In this document: positions 45,341-57,364 of the stretch, piece after piece
Position numbering within the stretch: position 1 is the first letter of the stretch
How the letters are laid out: each line of letters opens with the position of its first letter
Origin: Liopterus haemorrhoidalis
Taxonomy: Eukaryota; Arthropoda; Insecta; Coleoptera; Dytiscidae
Assembly: GCA_963971575.1 (NCBI GenBank)
Contig: OZ020622.1
Coordinates: 17,300,879-17,364,878, forward strand
DNA: 64,000 bases
Direction of reading: 5' to 3'
Notes under the pieces: generated by a model
What the model saw: the letters and a program-made list of their open reading frames with translations, nothing else
The model's database searches: none
What the model was told of the DNA's origin: nothing
Translations under genes and position numbers: made by a program

Positions 45341-45496
45341 CTTGTTCACATTCATCTATGTCTTCAGAACAGTCGATTCCTTTGTATCCAGAAGCACAGC
45401 TGCAGGTGTAAGAGCCATTGATGGGACTAGTATCGCAAATAGCATCCGCATGACATGGGTTGGAAGTACAAGCATCGTCCAAGTGGCAGAGGAGAC
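45341..45496 (-). CDS. Notch: Notch exon: end of EGF9, EGF10, start of EGF11
   Basis: Acceptor TTTCCAG at 45498-45497, donor GTAGG at 45340. It reads [20 protein letters not shown], then [29 protein letters not shown], ending in phase 1. The TSPINGSY stretch is specific to EGF10 of Notch. DIDEC opens the calcium-binding EGF11. It is 156 bp and is isolated by introns of more than 18.5 kb upstream and 10.8 kb downstream. Confidence 0.95.
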
Positions 45497-45987
45497 CTGG
45501 AAAGAAAGAATACATGTTAAAATGACGAATAAATGTCTACTAAATTTTCAATTTTAAATTCCAGGATATTCAAGGAATTTCCAAGTAACACTTCCAGGAT
45601 AATTTTCCATAAATTATATATTATTTACATAACATGCCACAAATGGCGTCATTAGTATTAAACACAATTACGACATGTTTAAGGGCCCGAGAGAAATAGC
45701 TGCCCAAGAACTGAAGTATGAATTTGGTTTCTTAGGTTTTGTTTTTAAATTTTGTCCCCCTCCCGGTCATTACTTGAATTTTTTAATGCCACCGGCCAGG
45801 TCTTTACTTAATTTTTTTAAATCACCCTCCCCTCCGTTATTACTGTTTTTTAGCTTTGTTTTTTGCCCCTAAATGGGATCCTTTGACATATTTTGAGTAA
45901 GAGACTTAATTTCCTAGTTACGCCACTGCTGACACCTACATATTAATATACCAATACTCAGGGTTATAGTGGAGGGTATACATTATA

Positions 45988-47281
45988 CAGGGTGTTAGGT
46001 AAATGTCCGGCACAATTTAAAAGACAACATGGTGTCGTAGAATGCAATCGATGTTTCCTTGGCCAATTTTCTCTAAAATTTGAATTTCGTCCAAAAATAA
46101 AATAAAAAAATGCCCCAAATTTTGAAAACCACTGACTGTTTTTATTTTTCATATTAATCCAGTTATGTAGTTGCCAAAGAGAAAAAAATATTTTAATTGT
46201 AGTTCAATAATAAAATATCAAAGTAATTGTACGTCATAATCTAAAATTTTGTTCCAATTTTGTTAAAAAATTATTTCTTATTTCTTTTTTCTTCATAAAA
46301 TTGAAAAATCATTTTGGTGAAATAAAATTACGGTATTGTTTCCATGGTTTCTAATTTATCTCAGTCACATAGTGATTGTTGTAACACAAAATATTAGTGG
46401 TTTCTAAACAGTGGAACCACTAATATTTTTACCTTTACTCTAAACTACTACCCTTACTATAAATGAGACATAGAACATAGCAGTTTAACATGGGATTTTA
46501 AATAAGTGCGGAAATTGGATCTTCTGTACATTTTAGAGCAAAAATCAGTGATGGGTGCGTAGAATACATGATGTAGACTAATGTAAATTTTACGCGTAAA
46601 CATGTCAAGTAGAATATGCCATTGTTTACGTGTCGAATGTAGAATGTAAACTGTACATGCGCAGTACGTTTAAATGTAATATTTGAAATAATAGAATGGT
46701 AATAGTTTAAATAGTTTACTTTAATGTTTATGTTTATATATTATTTCCAAAAATGTTATCTCACAAATCGTATGTTGTTATGGACAATATAAATTACTTG
46801 GTTTCTGTCTGTATGAACTACTAAAGTAAAATTAAAATTAAAAGTTAGTAGTTGTTTTAATCAGGAAACTGTCAAAAATATTAAATTTGAGTTCTTTACT
46901 GCCTCTTCTGCTTAAAACTGGCGGTATTTTATTTTTTTAAACGTTACATAACCTCATTTTTCATTAGTCTACGCTAGATTCTACGTGTCTACACAGTGTA
47001 CACTTCTCTACGCTGTCTACGGTAAATTTACACGTAGACGTAAAAAATTCAAGTTTACGCGTAGACGCCCATCTCTGGCAAAAATACAAGAATAAAAAGT
47101 TATTTAAAATTGGTTTTTATTTAAAGGAACATAGTTAAACAGCTATGTTCCGCGTTTCGTTGCACACACAGTATATATTTCTAATATAATTAAAAATAGT
47201 TGTGTAATATACGACTAAAAAATAGGTATAAATATGTTTTTGTAGTTATTTTCTTGAGCTAAAAGTAATTTGGACATCCTG
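45988..47281. mobile_element. Tc1/mariner-type non-autonomous element with nested hAT
   Basis: Left end CAGGGTGTTAGGTAAATG, right end TTTGGACATCCTG, approximate inverted repeats flanked by TA on both sides (45986-45987, 47282-47283). Without the nested hAT (46546-47077) it is about 0.75 kb. No transposase was recognised. Confidence 0.5.
46546..47077. repeat. 532-bp hAT MITE
   Basis: Ends CAGTGATGGGTGCGTAGA and GTAGACGCCCATCTCTG, perfect 8-bp duplication GCAAAAAT (46538-46545, 47078-47085). ACGCGTAAA and CGTAGACG motifs repeat near both ends. Confidence 0.85.
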
Positions 47282-47913
47282 TAGTGTACAGTTATGCGCG
47301 TGTTTGTAGGCAGCAGTACTGACCGCACAGCGCTCGTAATTACCTTAATAACTGATAAAGGCGACTTACTGTGTTATTACTCTTAACGTAGGGAGCGCTA
47401 TACTGATTTTCACTAATTTCCGACATCGGTATTCTTAAAACGGTTTTACACGATCCAACCAATGGGAAGCAAAGCGGTTTTAAAAACGATTATTCAAAAT
47501 GACAATTTTAATATGTGGATATATGGGAAATCTACAACTTGTCTTAAAATAATTGTAGTTTCAAGTTTTTATGGGTCAATGAAAAACTTTTGACAGAATT
47601 TGTATCTTTAAATATCCGAATAAGTGAAGAGCTCTCGCAAAAAGGGATTAGATTAGATAATCCTTGCAAAAATAAATGATTTGTGTAATTTGTTTTTCTA
47701 TTTTATATTTGTTTTTATTTTGTGTTTTATAATGTATATTATATGTTTCATTTTGTAATACGTAACTTAGAAGGAAAGTTCATTTTTATGTTGTATATTT
47801 ACAATACGTTTATAATATTATCATAGTATTAGTTCACATACAAGGCCGGAGGAACGCACTCCTCCGCAGGTAATGCAAGGCATTAGGGCGCTTGATGTCA
47901 GGGGGCGCCAAGG

Positions 47914-48425
47914 TTAACCCTTTACCGCATAGTGTGCCATATATGGCACATTCCGATTTTTATTTTTTATTTTACTTTTAAAACTGAATCAGAACGTTAC
48001 TTCATGAATGTTCATATATGCCACATACACAGCAATGAATCCTGCAATATCTCAAGTAATGGGCTGCAATAGATTTGAGGACATCAAATGGAATTTGCAC
48101 TTCAACGATAACTCTGAATTTATTGAGAAAGGACAACTAGAAGATACGACATTTTCTTTAAAAAATTCGAGGGCGACTGCTTTTAATCCCTAATGAAGAA
48201 CACCTAGCAATTGACGAGCAAATAATACGGAATCATTTTCTTTTGTAACATAATGTAGAATCATAATGTTCCATGTATGGGACAAACCCTAAATTATTAT
48301 TATAAAAATAATAATTAATATTTTAAATATATTTTTTTAATTAATGTTTGTATCAATAAGAACCAATTCCTAATGCTCATGAATTATTTCAGCCAAAAAT
48401 AAAAATTCATGTAGTAAAGGGTTAA
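47914..48425 (+). mobile_element. piggyBac element, internally deleted
   Basis: TTAA at both ends (47914-47917, 48422-48425) next to CCCTTTACCGCATAG and the inverted end of ATGTAGTAAAGGG. This is the TTAA-CCCTTT signature of piggyBac elements. The interior holds a short transposase remnant. Confidence 0.88.
48008..48193 (+). pseudogene. piggyBac transposase fragment
   Basis: Reads NPAISQVMGCNRFEDIKWNL then HFNDNSEF, matching the conserved RFE-I-R-LHF-DN box in the catalytic part of piggyBac transposases. About 60 of an expected 550-600 residues remain, ending at a stop. The rest was deleted. Confidence 0.85.
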
Positions 48426-48939
48426 GTGAGGACCTTTTTTTAGTCTTTACTTGAAATTTAGAAGTTTTTTTAGAACCTTTTTTTTTAGGTCTTCCCTTGA
48501 AATTTTGCTGACGTTTTCAGAACAGGAACAAATAAGGACAAGAGTGCCATAAACCATAGTTTATGGTAAGAAGCACCCCTTAAAATTTCAAAATGTCTTC
48601 TCGCACCCCCAGTAAATTAAAAAAGTACGTTTTTCAATACACTCATACCTCGCTATACGGCCGCTGTTTATACGGCTTTTTGCTATAACGGCCTTCTTTA
48701 ATTATGGCACTTTTTCGATATACGGCCCAAAATGTTTCGTGATGTATGGTGATACCCAAGCTCTGTAAAGAGATGGTACTTCTAAAAAAGCAAAAGTTGT
48801 ATAAAAGCTGGTTCACAAAGCATCACAAAAGCGCTATTACAGTCACAAAACCTCAAATGAAATCAACTACATCTAGTGCATAAAAAACGAATCTATAATC
48901 TAGCACCTATTCATTTGTGTAACAGTAATAAACAAGAAA

Positions 48940-49130
48940 ATCTGGAACAAATCTCCATTGAATATATAATAAGAGCAATGTAATTGAGCCTGTACTATAG
49001 TTGCATGCAATTCTAAGGTGCATGTATGCAACTTTCGAATGAAATGATATGAAATACAACCAAACGGTACTTGAGCCTGAGGTCGACACACTAACCACTC
49101 GGCCACACCACACCTTAGCAAGGACTGATG
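48940..49130 (-). repeat. tRNA-like SINE, degenerate
   Basis: Minus strand has TGGCCGAGTGG (49095-49105), a good A-box of the Ser/Leu tRNA type, then GGCTCAAGTACC as a weak B-box, closer than normal, and a body with CATATCATTTCATTCGAAAG. Open frames over it are not genes. Confidence 0.45.
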
Positions 49131-49444
49131 ACCGCACCAAACATAATAAATTATATTTGCAATATAAATGAACACTCTTATAAATAATACAAAAACATAG
49201 GACACATTTAGCAAATAATTTATAGTCATTTCAAGTAATATATCACAAATTTAAAAATTGGCAATGATTTTTGCAAATGTAGTAGACAGTGACAGTCTTT
49301 AGAGGATTTAAACAGGATAAAATGGAACAGAAAATTTTTATTTGGACAGTTTGAGAATAATTTTTAATATAGTGAGATATTGTTGATTTTGCTTTTGTTA
49401 TAGTCCATCTTTCGGAGTTGTATGAGGAGTGATGTAGCTATTAT

Positions 49445-50000
49445 TAACCCTCGTACCACCATAATAAAAATACAAACATATACGACCATAATAGGGTCAT
49501 TTTTGACCCTTTTCTTTTTTATTATAGACTATTAATTATCTATAGTATTGGATAAAATACACACAATTCTATAAATTCAATATATTTTTAAGGAAAAAAA
49601 GAACATTACATTACTTATTTTTTTATAAAAACTAATAATTATTTTTTACTCCCCATCTTCATCGCCAAGGCAACATTTGCATTTAAATGACACGTGTTTA
49701 GTGCATTCTGAATGGATATTGCAAATGCAACAGTATTACACTTCCTAGAGTACATATTATCATTTTCCCTGCACAAATAACATCTTTTGCTGCTTGTACG
49801 GTTACTATTTGTGGTTTGCTCAAGTTTCTTCCAGTACTTTCGATAGCTCGGATTGTACATTTCGTAAATCTTCTGCCATCCTGGCGTATTTGTTCACACC
49901 TTCTATCAATGTGTTCCTCACTTAGAGCCATTCCTAATTCTTGCAAGAATATTTTTCTTTTCCTTTTCAGCGAAACATTGCCCGTCCAGGAAGGGTTTTT
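49445..50000 (-). pseudogene. second piggyBac element: terminus and transposase C-terminus
   Basis: TTAACCCTCGTACCACC at 49445-49461 is a piggyBac-type end. The minus strand from about 49990 to the stop at 49648-49646 reads, with frameshifts, RKRKIFLQELGMALSEEHID and a cysteine-rich tail (CYLC, then YCCICN, CTKHV, FKCKCC). This matches the C-terminal zinc-binding domain of piggyBac transposases. Its 5' half and other terminus are lost. It is a different family from 47914-48425, whose termini and body differ. Confidence 0.75.
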
Positions 50001-50340
50001 ATTTGTCCAAATTACAACTAGATAAACGCAAAAAACATGAAAACCTATAGGATATGTGTATAAAGATGACACAGAAAAGCATGCGCATGGACTTGAACAA
50101 ACTTGTAAGTAAATATATATTTATAACGTGTATTACGTAAACTGGGCATTTGCTGACCCAACCAATTATAGTATCAATTTTACCAAAACTATTTTATATA
50201 CTTTTTACATACTAGCCAGAATATATTGGAAATGCACCCAAAGAAGCAATCCTTTAAAGACGAAGCATAAAAATCCGCTGTTTAGCCACAATTTCAATCG
50301 TTATAATCGATATTATTAGCTTTCTTAATATAAATATATA

Positions 50341-50440
50341 TGTATATACAGTGGTGGCAGAAAAATACCCACGTTGGGCGCCAATTTTTATGTAACAGAT
50401 TTTATTAAATTATACAATTGGATTATCGAACAATAGATTT
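50341..50440 (-). repeat. LTR/PBS-junction-like fragment, copy 2
   Basis: The minus strand contains TGGCGCCCAACGTGGG, complementary to the 3' end of insect tRNA-Lys, preceded by GTTACATAAAAAT and followed by TATTTTTCTGCCACCACTG. It is homologous over about 100 bp to 18900-19035. No LTR or coding region accompanies it. Confidence 0.5.
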
Positions 50441-50817
50441 ATTGGTAATAATTCCTTTTTTGCAACCAATTTTTATTTATAAATTAAACTATAATTATTT
50501 TATACTCGTGGGACCCTCGCGGCCCGTGGGACGAATTCGGCCCACAAAACAATTTAATGTGGCCCAGTAATAAGAAAATATAATGTTTATTTTTCTTATC
50601 TAACGTAGCCAACCCATTATTGCTTTAAGCTTCTTACACACTAGGCGTATTTATGCTGACGTAAACAGGTGTAAACCGGCATAACAACAATTTAAGTTTG
50701 CGAAAATATAGAAATTATAAAAACAAGTATGGGCCGTCAAAAAATATGTTACAACATGCGGCCCGCGACCAAAAAGGTTCCTGACCCCTGGTATAGACAA
50801 ACACATGAGTGACTATA

Positions 50818-51740
50818 TAAGGATTACTTGGATATACCTGCAAAAATCTAATAATACAAATTAAAATAGACTTGGGCTGGTCATGCTAGAAGAAATGATG
50901 GGGAACCTCTTATGAGACAGAAAAACGACAACGTGTAAACTGTAATACCCTTTTCACAGTAGATCTTTAAGATCAGATGTTAAAGTGAATGTATCTTTAA
51001 ACGCTAATGTGAAACCGTATGGCCTCGTCTAAATACAAGCGATGTTTAAGACAGAGATCTGCGTCTTAAACTTCGTCCGCATTGCCAACTTAATTTCTAT
51101 TATAAAAAAATACTGTTTGAATTTGTGCTGTCAACATTTTATATTATCATAAACAAAAATACTGTATTATATCGACGTTATAAGAAGTTTATACTTATTG
51201 TTATAATAAAATTATTTATTTTAATAATGTGTTTAATAAAATACAGAGCTACAATAATTGAGATAAAATGTATCGACTTACATGTTAATACAGGTGTAAT
51301 ATATTCTTTATTGTAGTGTCTTTATTGTAGAATGAAATGAAATATCCATATTTGTTTATAATAATTCAAAATGTGCGTCTGCGCAGACAGTTCAAAACTG
51401 GTAATTTCATGACGGTAACTTAAGGACAAAATTACTGTAGCTGATGACAGCACCAGAAATTTAAACATCAAGTGTGAAAGCATACCGATCTTAAACATCG
51501 GTGAACTTTAAGTTCACTCGTCTTAAAGATCTAGTGTGAAAAGGGTATAAGATAGTAGTGGACCAGAGTAGCTAACAAGTCCAATATTAGATCTAATGTA
51601 ATTGATGATAATGATGCCAGTGGATAGGACACATGATGAAGATGAGAGAAAAAGATAGATAAAAAAGGTTTGAGATTGAAACTTCCGCTGATCAGCTGAC
51701 AGAATTATTGGCAAATAAGACACGTGGAAACATTTACTAG
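50818..51740 (+). pseudogene. LINE tail fragments split by a PIF MITE
   Basis: Short plus-strand pieces before (LGWAGHARRNDGEPLM) and after (near 51615, WIGHMMKM-like) the 602-bp insert look like the C-terminal W-GH-RM region of RTE/Craig LINEs. The match is short and weak. Confidence 0.35.
50946..51547. mobile_element. PIF/Harbinger-like MITE, 602 bp
   Basis: Ends TACCCTTTTCACAGTAGATC and GATCTAGTGTGAAAAGGGTA are inverted, with pairing continuing through TTTAAGA. TAA flanks both sides (50943-50945, 51548-51550). Large parts are homologous in reverse complement to 2850-3710 of the element at 1772-5446. Confidence 0.85.
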
Positions 51741-52499
51741 ATTTTTTAATATATCTTTTTGTGTTTTAAGTGATGTTTGAAATAATTTTAAACCAGTTGT
51801 TGTAATTACCGCACACAGTGTTGGAGTGTTGCAAAAATCCGAACACCTTTGAGTCGAGTTCAGTTCAGCTCTTGAGTACAATCTTAGCAGCAGCCATTAA
51901 TTCGTAATGGCAGTAATCAGCACAGAAACAAGGAACGGGAAACGCCTCACCACTGTACAGTACTCAAAATGTTGCTCTTTAAGTTACGTTAAGAAGAGAA
52001 CAATCTAAATTAGAAAATTAAAATAAAAAAAGTAATAATAAATAAATTAAAACTATACAGATATAAAAGCGTACAAATATTAAGTTAATTAAAATTTTGG
52101 CACACAGCAACGATGGCTGTTTGCGCCAAATACAGCCCGTACAAATATTATATGATTGTTCTGATAGCAGAAGCTGAAGATGATTTGGCTCAATAATATA
52201 AAGAACTTGGGTTTAAGAAAAACTCAAAATAAAATAGAATAAACAACCAAAGGAACACAACAAACATTATTGGTCATGAAGACAACAACAGCAGGAAAAA
52301 AATAGAGAAGAGATGTAGAAAAGTAAGAAAAACTCATCTCTGTACTTTGGAAAACAGATGCAAAAATAAAAACCAAGAAAAGAATACAAAGAGCAAAAAA
52401 ATAAAAATATTGTAGTAAATAGCGTAATAGCGTAATTTTATACCCTATCATAACAATAATAACATATGGACGAGAAACACGGATGTCACAAACTAAGAA

Positions 52500-52711
52500 G
52501 CTGAATAAGAACTGTCGAGTTTCTTCTGCGGTTTCAATCCAAGAATTGGTTGTCAACAGCTCTCCACTCGTTCCTAGGCCAATCTTTTTAGTTGGTCGTA
52601 GGAAAGGCAGCCTAATTCCTCCATCAGCTGTCCAATGTAGTCCAGTCTAGGTCTACCCCTGCAGTTTGTTCCATCTACTGAGCCCTTCAGTATGGTATTG
52701 AATACTCATGT
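52500..52711 (-). pseudogene. LINE fragment, downstream half, interrupted by the LTR element
   Basis: Minus-strand reading gives VFNTILKGSVDGTNCRGRPR, LDYIGQLMEELGC and YDQLKRLA before a stop. This is the C-terminal GRPR-LDY region of a LINE ORF2. It continues, after removal of the LTR element, from the fragment at 60348-60590. The two halves are not quite in one frame, so the LINE was already or is now decayed. Confidence 0.7.
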
Positions 52712-55694
52712 TATAACGTATATTACGGCCAGACTCCAGCGTTATATAGTTGGCATACGCCAGCGTCCGCTCAGCTCTCTGATCGGTCGCTAAAAACCTA
52801 AATGGGGAAAAATATGAATTCCGTAACCACTGTGAAGTGACTCCAGTGGCTATCAGCTGTCCAGGGCAAGGTAGAAGGCCGCCAGCCCAGTCTAGAGGTA
52901 AATGTGACTATGCAGGGTGGTCCTGTAATTATCAATGTCGATGTGCGGCCTAAAATTTATACGGCGCCAGTCACTTCGCTTCTATTGCCCTAAATTCTGG
53001 AAGAAAAATAAAACCCCAGGGGAAGGAATAGAGTTCTCGTGATAGAAACACCAAAATTTTCAATAACTAAATTTATTAACAAAAAAATAATCAGTAACTA
53101 ACAAATAGTAATAACAAAATAATTACTATTCGTCAAACGAATATTGAATACGCAAAATCTTTAAACAAAATAAATTATTCACTAAATGGATACTCAATAC
53201 GCAAAATCTATAAACAAAATAAATTATCCACTAAATGAATACTCAATACGCAAAATCTATAAACAAAATAACTTATTCACTAAATGAATACTCAATACGC
53301 AAAATCTATTAACCAAATAAATATTAAGAATTACAAGATCAATGACCAGTTGAATATTCCCTTTTTAGTTCGGAGTACGACAAAGTTAATACAAAAAAAT
53401 AAATTATTTAATCTACGAGCAAAATATCTAAGTTAAATCCAAAATTTAGAAAACTAAGTACTCACAAATGGCCAAAGGAAATTAAACAACTGAATCTTTA
53501 ACCGGTAATTAATTACAATTTAAACTAACAACTGAATTACTTGCGGTATAAATACCCAGTAACATGTGATTGGATTACTTATGCTACAACTGCCCTAGGG
53601 CTACGTGAACTTTTGCACAGGAATATTATACCACAGTGATTAATTACGTTGAAAAAAATGGTAACGGTATTCCGGTTGGCAATACCGTTAGGAAAAATCC
53701 GGAAGAGGGCTAGAATCGGAAAGCCAGCGCTTTTTCAAAACCCGATTTAAATTTTTACTACAATTCTCTCTCCTTAAAACTATTGAAATCCCAATCCGTC
53801 TATTGGCAACGAAGTCGCGTTGATTCAAGAATCCATCGTTGTCAAGAGACTGACTCCACATATCCCCTTTTACTCTTAAAAACCCGTGATACGTCAACAA
53901 AAAAAATCTCCGCGAGATGCCAAAAAAAATTGACGACCACCCTACCCACTGACTCGACGGAAATGATCAAAATTTAAAAAATTATCGAGACAAAAAAAAT
54001 TAAGGAAGACTGGTCAAAAAAAAAATAAATAAAAAAAAAACGATGCTTGTGGCTGAGGTTCTGCCCGATTGAAGTTAACGTTAATTCCTCCCAAAATAAT
54101 ACAAACCCGATCCTCGATAACGTGAACAGCAAGTAACACGAATACTTGACCAGTAAGTATTCAAAGTAAGGAGTAACCTGCGTGTTTGAAAGCTAATTCA
54201 CAACCTCCAGTTATCAAGGAAAATACTATACAGACAGACTGAATTTACATTACGCGGCAAAAATTAAAAATGAGCGATTCGTGAACCAAAAATTATTGTA
54301 CCTCCAAAAATATATACGGTGGCGACACGCCCAACCGTACACGCAACAGCGTACTCAATAAATCCAAAAACATATCTCAATAACTCAAAAATATCTCAAG
54401 ATACAACAAAACTTGAGAAACCTCAATGCATTTCAGCTAAAAATACAGTACAAATAATAACACACGCTTAATAATCATGGCCATAACTCATAAGGGTGTA
54501 CCAGACGCAGCCCTACACTATTAACGTTAAGAATCACAAAAAAACATCCCCAAACGGGAATTCCAATACGTTAATAGGGCAGAGTCGCTTCTGTTACAAA
54601 ATTTCAAACATTTCCAAAGTATACTCAGCTGAAACACAGTAATTCTCGCAACACCCTGTAGCAACAGGTCTCAATTGATACAATAATTTTCACGCTACAT
54701 CTTCCACGGATCGCTCCAAAATCGGCTCTTCAACCCTTACATGTGGGGGACAGGATAATCTCGAAAGCAGGATCCTCGCTCGAGAAAGAATACTCAACTT
54801 AGGCCCCTCCATGTTGCCACTAAATTTACAAAATACAGAGAAATACTTTACATTAGAACACTGAATTATTCAAAACTGATTAGCGGGTAATACTGTATAA
54901 AAGAAACATACCTCGGTGTTTTAGTGGCGAAACGTCGTAACTCAATTGCCATCTAGGGGTAGAACACTCCTAATTCCGACGTAAGTCGCGTTTTGCATTC
55001 CCAAAACATGATGTATCACGTGCCTTTTCCGCTTAGCGAATCCACAGGTGAACCAGCATTATCTTCTCAAATAATTTTCACAAAAACTTGTGGATTAAAA
55101 TTTGGCACGTGTTACTGAGTCTCCACCCCTTAGGGAACCTCTATACTTCTTGAATTACGACATTGAAGAGACAAAATGGCATATAACATTCCATTATATA
55201 TGCCCCCCCTTCACCACTTTAACTGTCTAATAGACACTAGACTCACGTGGGCAAAACCACGTGACTCAGACTGTTATCAAAAATGACAACATTCTGTTTT
55301 ATCGGCGTTAAAAAAATCACGAATGTCAACATTGTATTTTTTTACAAGTGTAAGTATGTTCCTTATATACGTAATACACGCTAATAGTCTGTAATTTCCA
55401 GGTTCTAATGAAGTATTCATACTCCAAAATGCAAAAGAATGTGATTATTCCCATGTGTCAAAATGACATAACCTAAAAGTTTTTGACAGAATACGAGAAT
55501 TCAGATGTTAATTTATATTTCTGTAGCAAGAACGGCTACTTTTAAGTAGATTGTCAGGAGGCTAGTCAGTTGGTTTCGCAAAAATACACAATACTGTATC
55601 CTTTAGTGAGAATAGCATAAGTTTTTGTACGTTAAGGTAGGTCAGTGTGAGTTAGTTTTATAAGCAGTGTTGTCAGCTAGAATAGGCCGTAACA
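52712..55694 (-). repeat. 3' LTR, 2983 bp
   Basis: Left direct repeat of the element; collinear with 57365-60347 with no indel seen. It contains a 49-bp tandem repeat (about 53116-53320). A 70-codon minus frame (53688-53900) is present identically in both LTRs but has no recognisable domain. Such long LTRs are unusual in animals. Confidence 0.9.
53116..53320. repeat. 49-bp tandem repeat, four units, within the LTR
   Basis: Units centred on ATACGCAAAATCT begin every 49 bp (53151, 53200, 53249, 53298), with CACTAAATGAATACTCA between. The first unit is the most divergent. The same array is in the other LTR at 57769-57973. Confidence 0.85.
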
Positions 55695-55707
55695 ACTCCC
55701 CCTTTGC
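55695..55707 (-). other. polypurine tract of the LTR element
   Basis: On the minus strand GCAAAGGGGGAGT lies directly before the 3' LTR, where plus-strand DNA synthesis would be primed. Beside it, at 55718-55741, GGGTCT-CTAA-AGACCC can form a hairpin. Confidence 0.75.
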
Positions 55708-57340
55708 TTAAAAAAGAGACGCGGGTCTCTAAAGACCCCGTATCTTTCACAATCCGCATTCATGTCACGACACATTCACTCAAATTGCTAACCTTAACTA
55801 TTTACATTCTAACTATATATACAACTTATATAGTGGAACCCGCGGAACGATTAAAGGTTGATGATGTCGACAGGGAAGGGACGGGTATTATCGCCAACCG
55901 GCCATGGAGGTGATAATATTGCCAACAGGCAAGGAGGGGGTAGGTTTGACGTCGCCCTACTGCGGACAAGCTACAGAGAGCTACAGGCAGCCGGCGCCCT
56001 ACAAAAAGATAGGTTTGGTTCCACTATTTCCTAATCTAATCTGCTAACTATGTACACTGCTAATTCCTAACTAGTTCCTAACATATAAACTGCTAATTCT
56101 TTCATGCCTATTTACACATTCATCACGAAGAAAGCCTACGCCTGAAAATCCACTGACAACGTAGCACACGTCCTAACTGCCTACACTCACTTCTACGTAC
56201 TTAACTTCACTCAAAATACAAAGCGTTATTCACAAACGCACTAATAACTGCAATTCTAACTTGCTATCTCAAATATCTCACCCAAAAATACGGGATTTCT
56301 CAAAACGACAACCAACTGACATGTCCGCTACGACAATTCCTACTTAACTCAAAACGGTCTGACAAACGCATTAACAACAATGAATTTCTCTATATTCCAC
56401 TTGCTAGATCTGATTCGGTTCTGACCCGTGTACTCTAGGTCACGTCCAAAATATTTCCTAACCAGGAATCAAATATTGTACAACAAAAATCGCGGAGCAA
56501 GTCTACTGTTCTTCCCCAATACTCTAAACCGTTGAGTGATTCTCCTGGATAAACCAGCTCGGTACTTAATACCGTAAATATGAGTAAACTAATTTTCCGC
56601 TAAGCGAATCCCGTGTGAATCTCAATGGTTCGCCCTAAACTGGCTCACCAATACAAATGTCTCTACCAGACACTAAACCCATTTGACAACCGAGTCGCTC
56701 GGCTTGTCACCAATATAATTCAACATAACCAATGTTGCAATTACAATTCTACCAACAATTGTTGCCATACAATGCAACACAAAATTTTCACAGGGATATA
56801 CATTAGAGTCCTCTCACTCAATGTTACTAACAACTCAGACACAGTAACTTACTCACTCTTACAACAAAAAAAAAACTATTTAGCTCATCAACTGAGACTA
56901 ACTCAAAATCTAAACAATGTGTACAATATGTCGTCCAAATACCTAACAGATCATAGCAATATAAACGACGAATAACATAGCGAAAGTAATCCAATCAACT
57001 TTTCAAACAAATAAATTAAATTTCATATTACGAGAACTCTTTAGGGTTGGGTTTAGGAACAAAAGGAATACAACCAATCAATATAAGACCCATATTTTCC
57101 TATAACACACAAAAAAATATCCAAACTGCTCCAAACTGAAATAAAAATATGGTCTTCTCAAAAACGGCCCTTCTCAACTCGGGCATCCAAAATATGTGAT
57201 TCCTCCTCAGCAAACGCCTAAATCCACAAGCCTCACTCAGAATATGTAACGTCCTTTTCGGCAAAGGCCCGAAATACATAACGTTCCTTAACAAATCGAG
57301 CCCCACATTGCTTAACAAATGTGAGCCCCACGTTAGTTTG

Positions 57341-57358
57341 GCCCCACGTTGGGCGCCA
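57341..57358 (-). other. primer-binding site, tRNA-Lys
   Basis: The minus strand reads TGGCGCCCAACGTGGGGC, complementary over 18 nt to the 3' end of insect tRNA-Lys(CTT) including CCA, as I recall that tRNA. It begins 6 nt inside the 5' LTR boundary. This fixes orientation and the 5' LTR. Confidence 0.85.
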
Positions 57359-57364
57359 GAAATA

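Larger units (their letters stand above)
20256..45496 (-). other. Notch: Notch gene, 3' part (seven exons in window)
   Basis: Notch is the single-pass receptor that receives Delta and Serrate signals from neighbouring cells. After ADAM and gamma-secretase cleavage its intracellular domain goes to the nucleus with Su(H) and Mastermind. Seven minus-strand exons (45496-45341, 34496-34314, 29542-29306, 28959-28653, 28268-27903, 27663-26681, 24367-20256) join in phases 1,1,1,2,2,1. They give about 2113 residues, from the end of EGF9 to the C-terminus. Counting repeats by order and sequence gives EGF36 as the last, the canonical insect number. The exons for the signal peptide and EGF1-9 are not in 45497-64000 and must lie beyond the right edge, behind an intron of more than 18.5 kb. 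Visible introns are 10844, 4771, 346, 384, 239 and 2313 bp; the three largest are full of transposons. Confidence 0.97.
55695..57364. other. internal region of the LTR element, apparently non-coding
   Basis: 1670 bp. Frames such as 56625-56975 (plus, 116 codons) and 57100-57318 (minus, 72 codons) show none of the retroviral-type motifs (Cys-His knuckle, protease DSG/DTG, RT YxDD, integrase HHCC or DDE). Near 57299-57358 a CCCCACRTTG-type motif occurs three times, ending in the primer-binding site. Confidence 0.65.

Noticed and set aside
53116..53320. Regularly spaced repeats considered as CRISPR-like
   Set aside because: The 49-bp units are continuous tandem repeats without unique spacers, within an LTR of an animal genome.
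53688..53900. 70-codon frame present identically in both LTRs
   Set aside because: Identity is explained by LTR duplication; there is no recognisable domain and it is only one of several short chance frames.
56625..56975. 116-codon frame in the LTR element interior, considered as gag remnant
   Set aside because: No zinc knuckle or capsid motif, composition Asn/Thr/Leu-rich as expected of AT-rich DNA, and it is antisense to the element.
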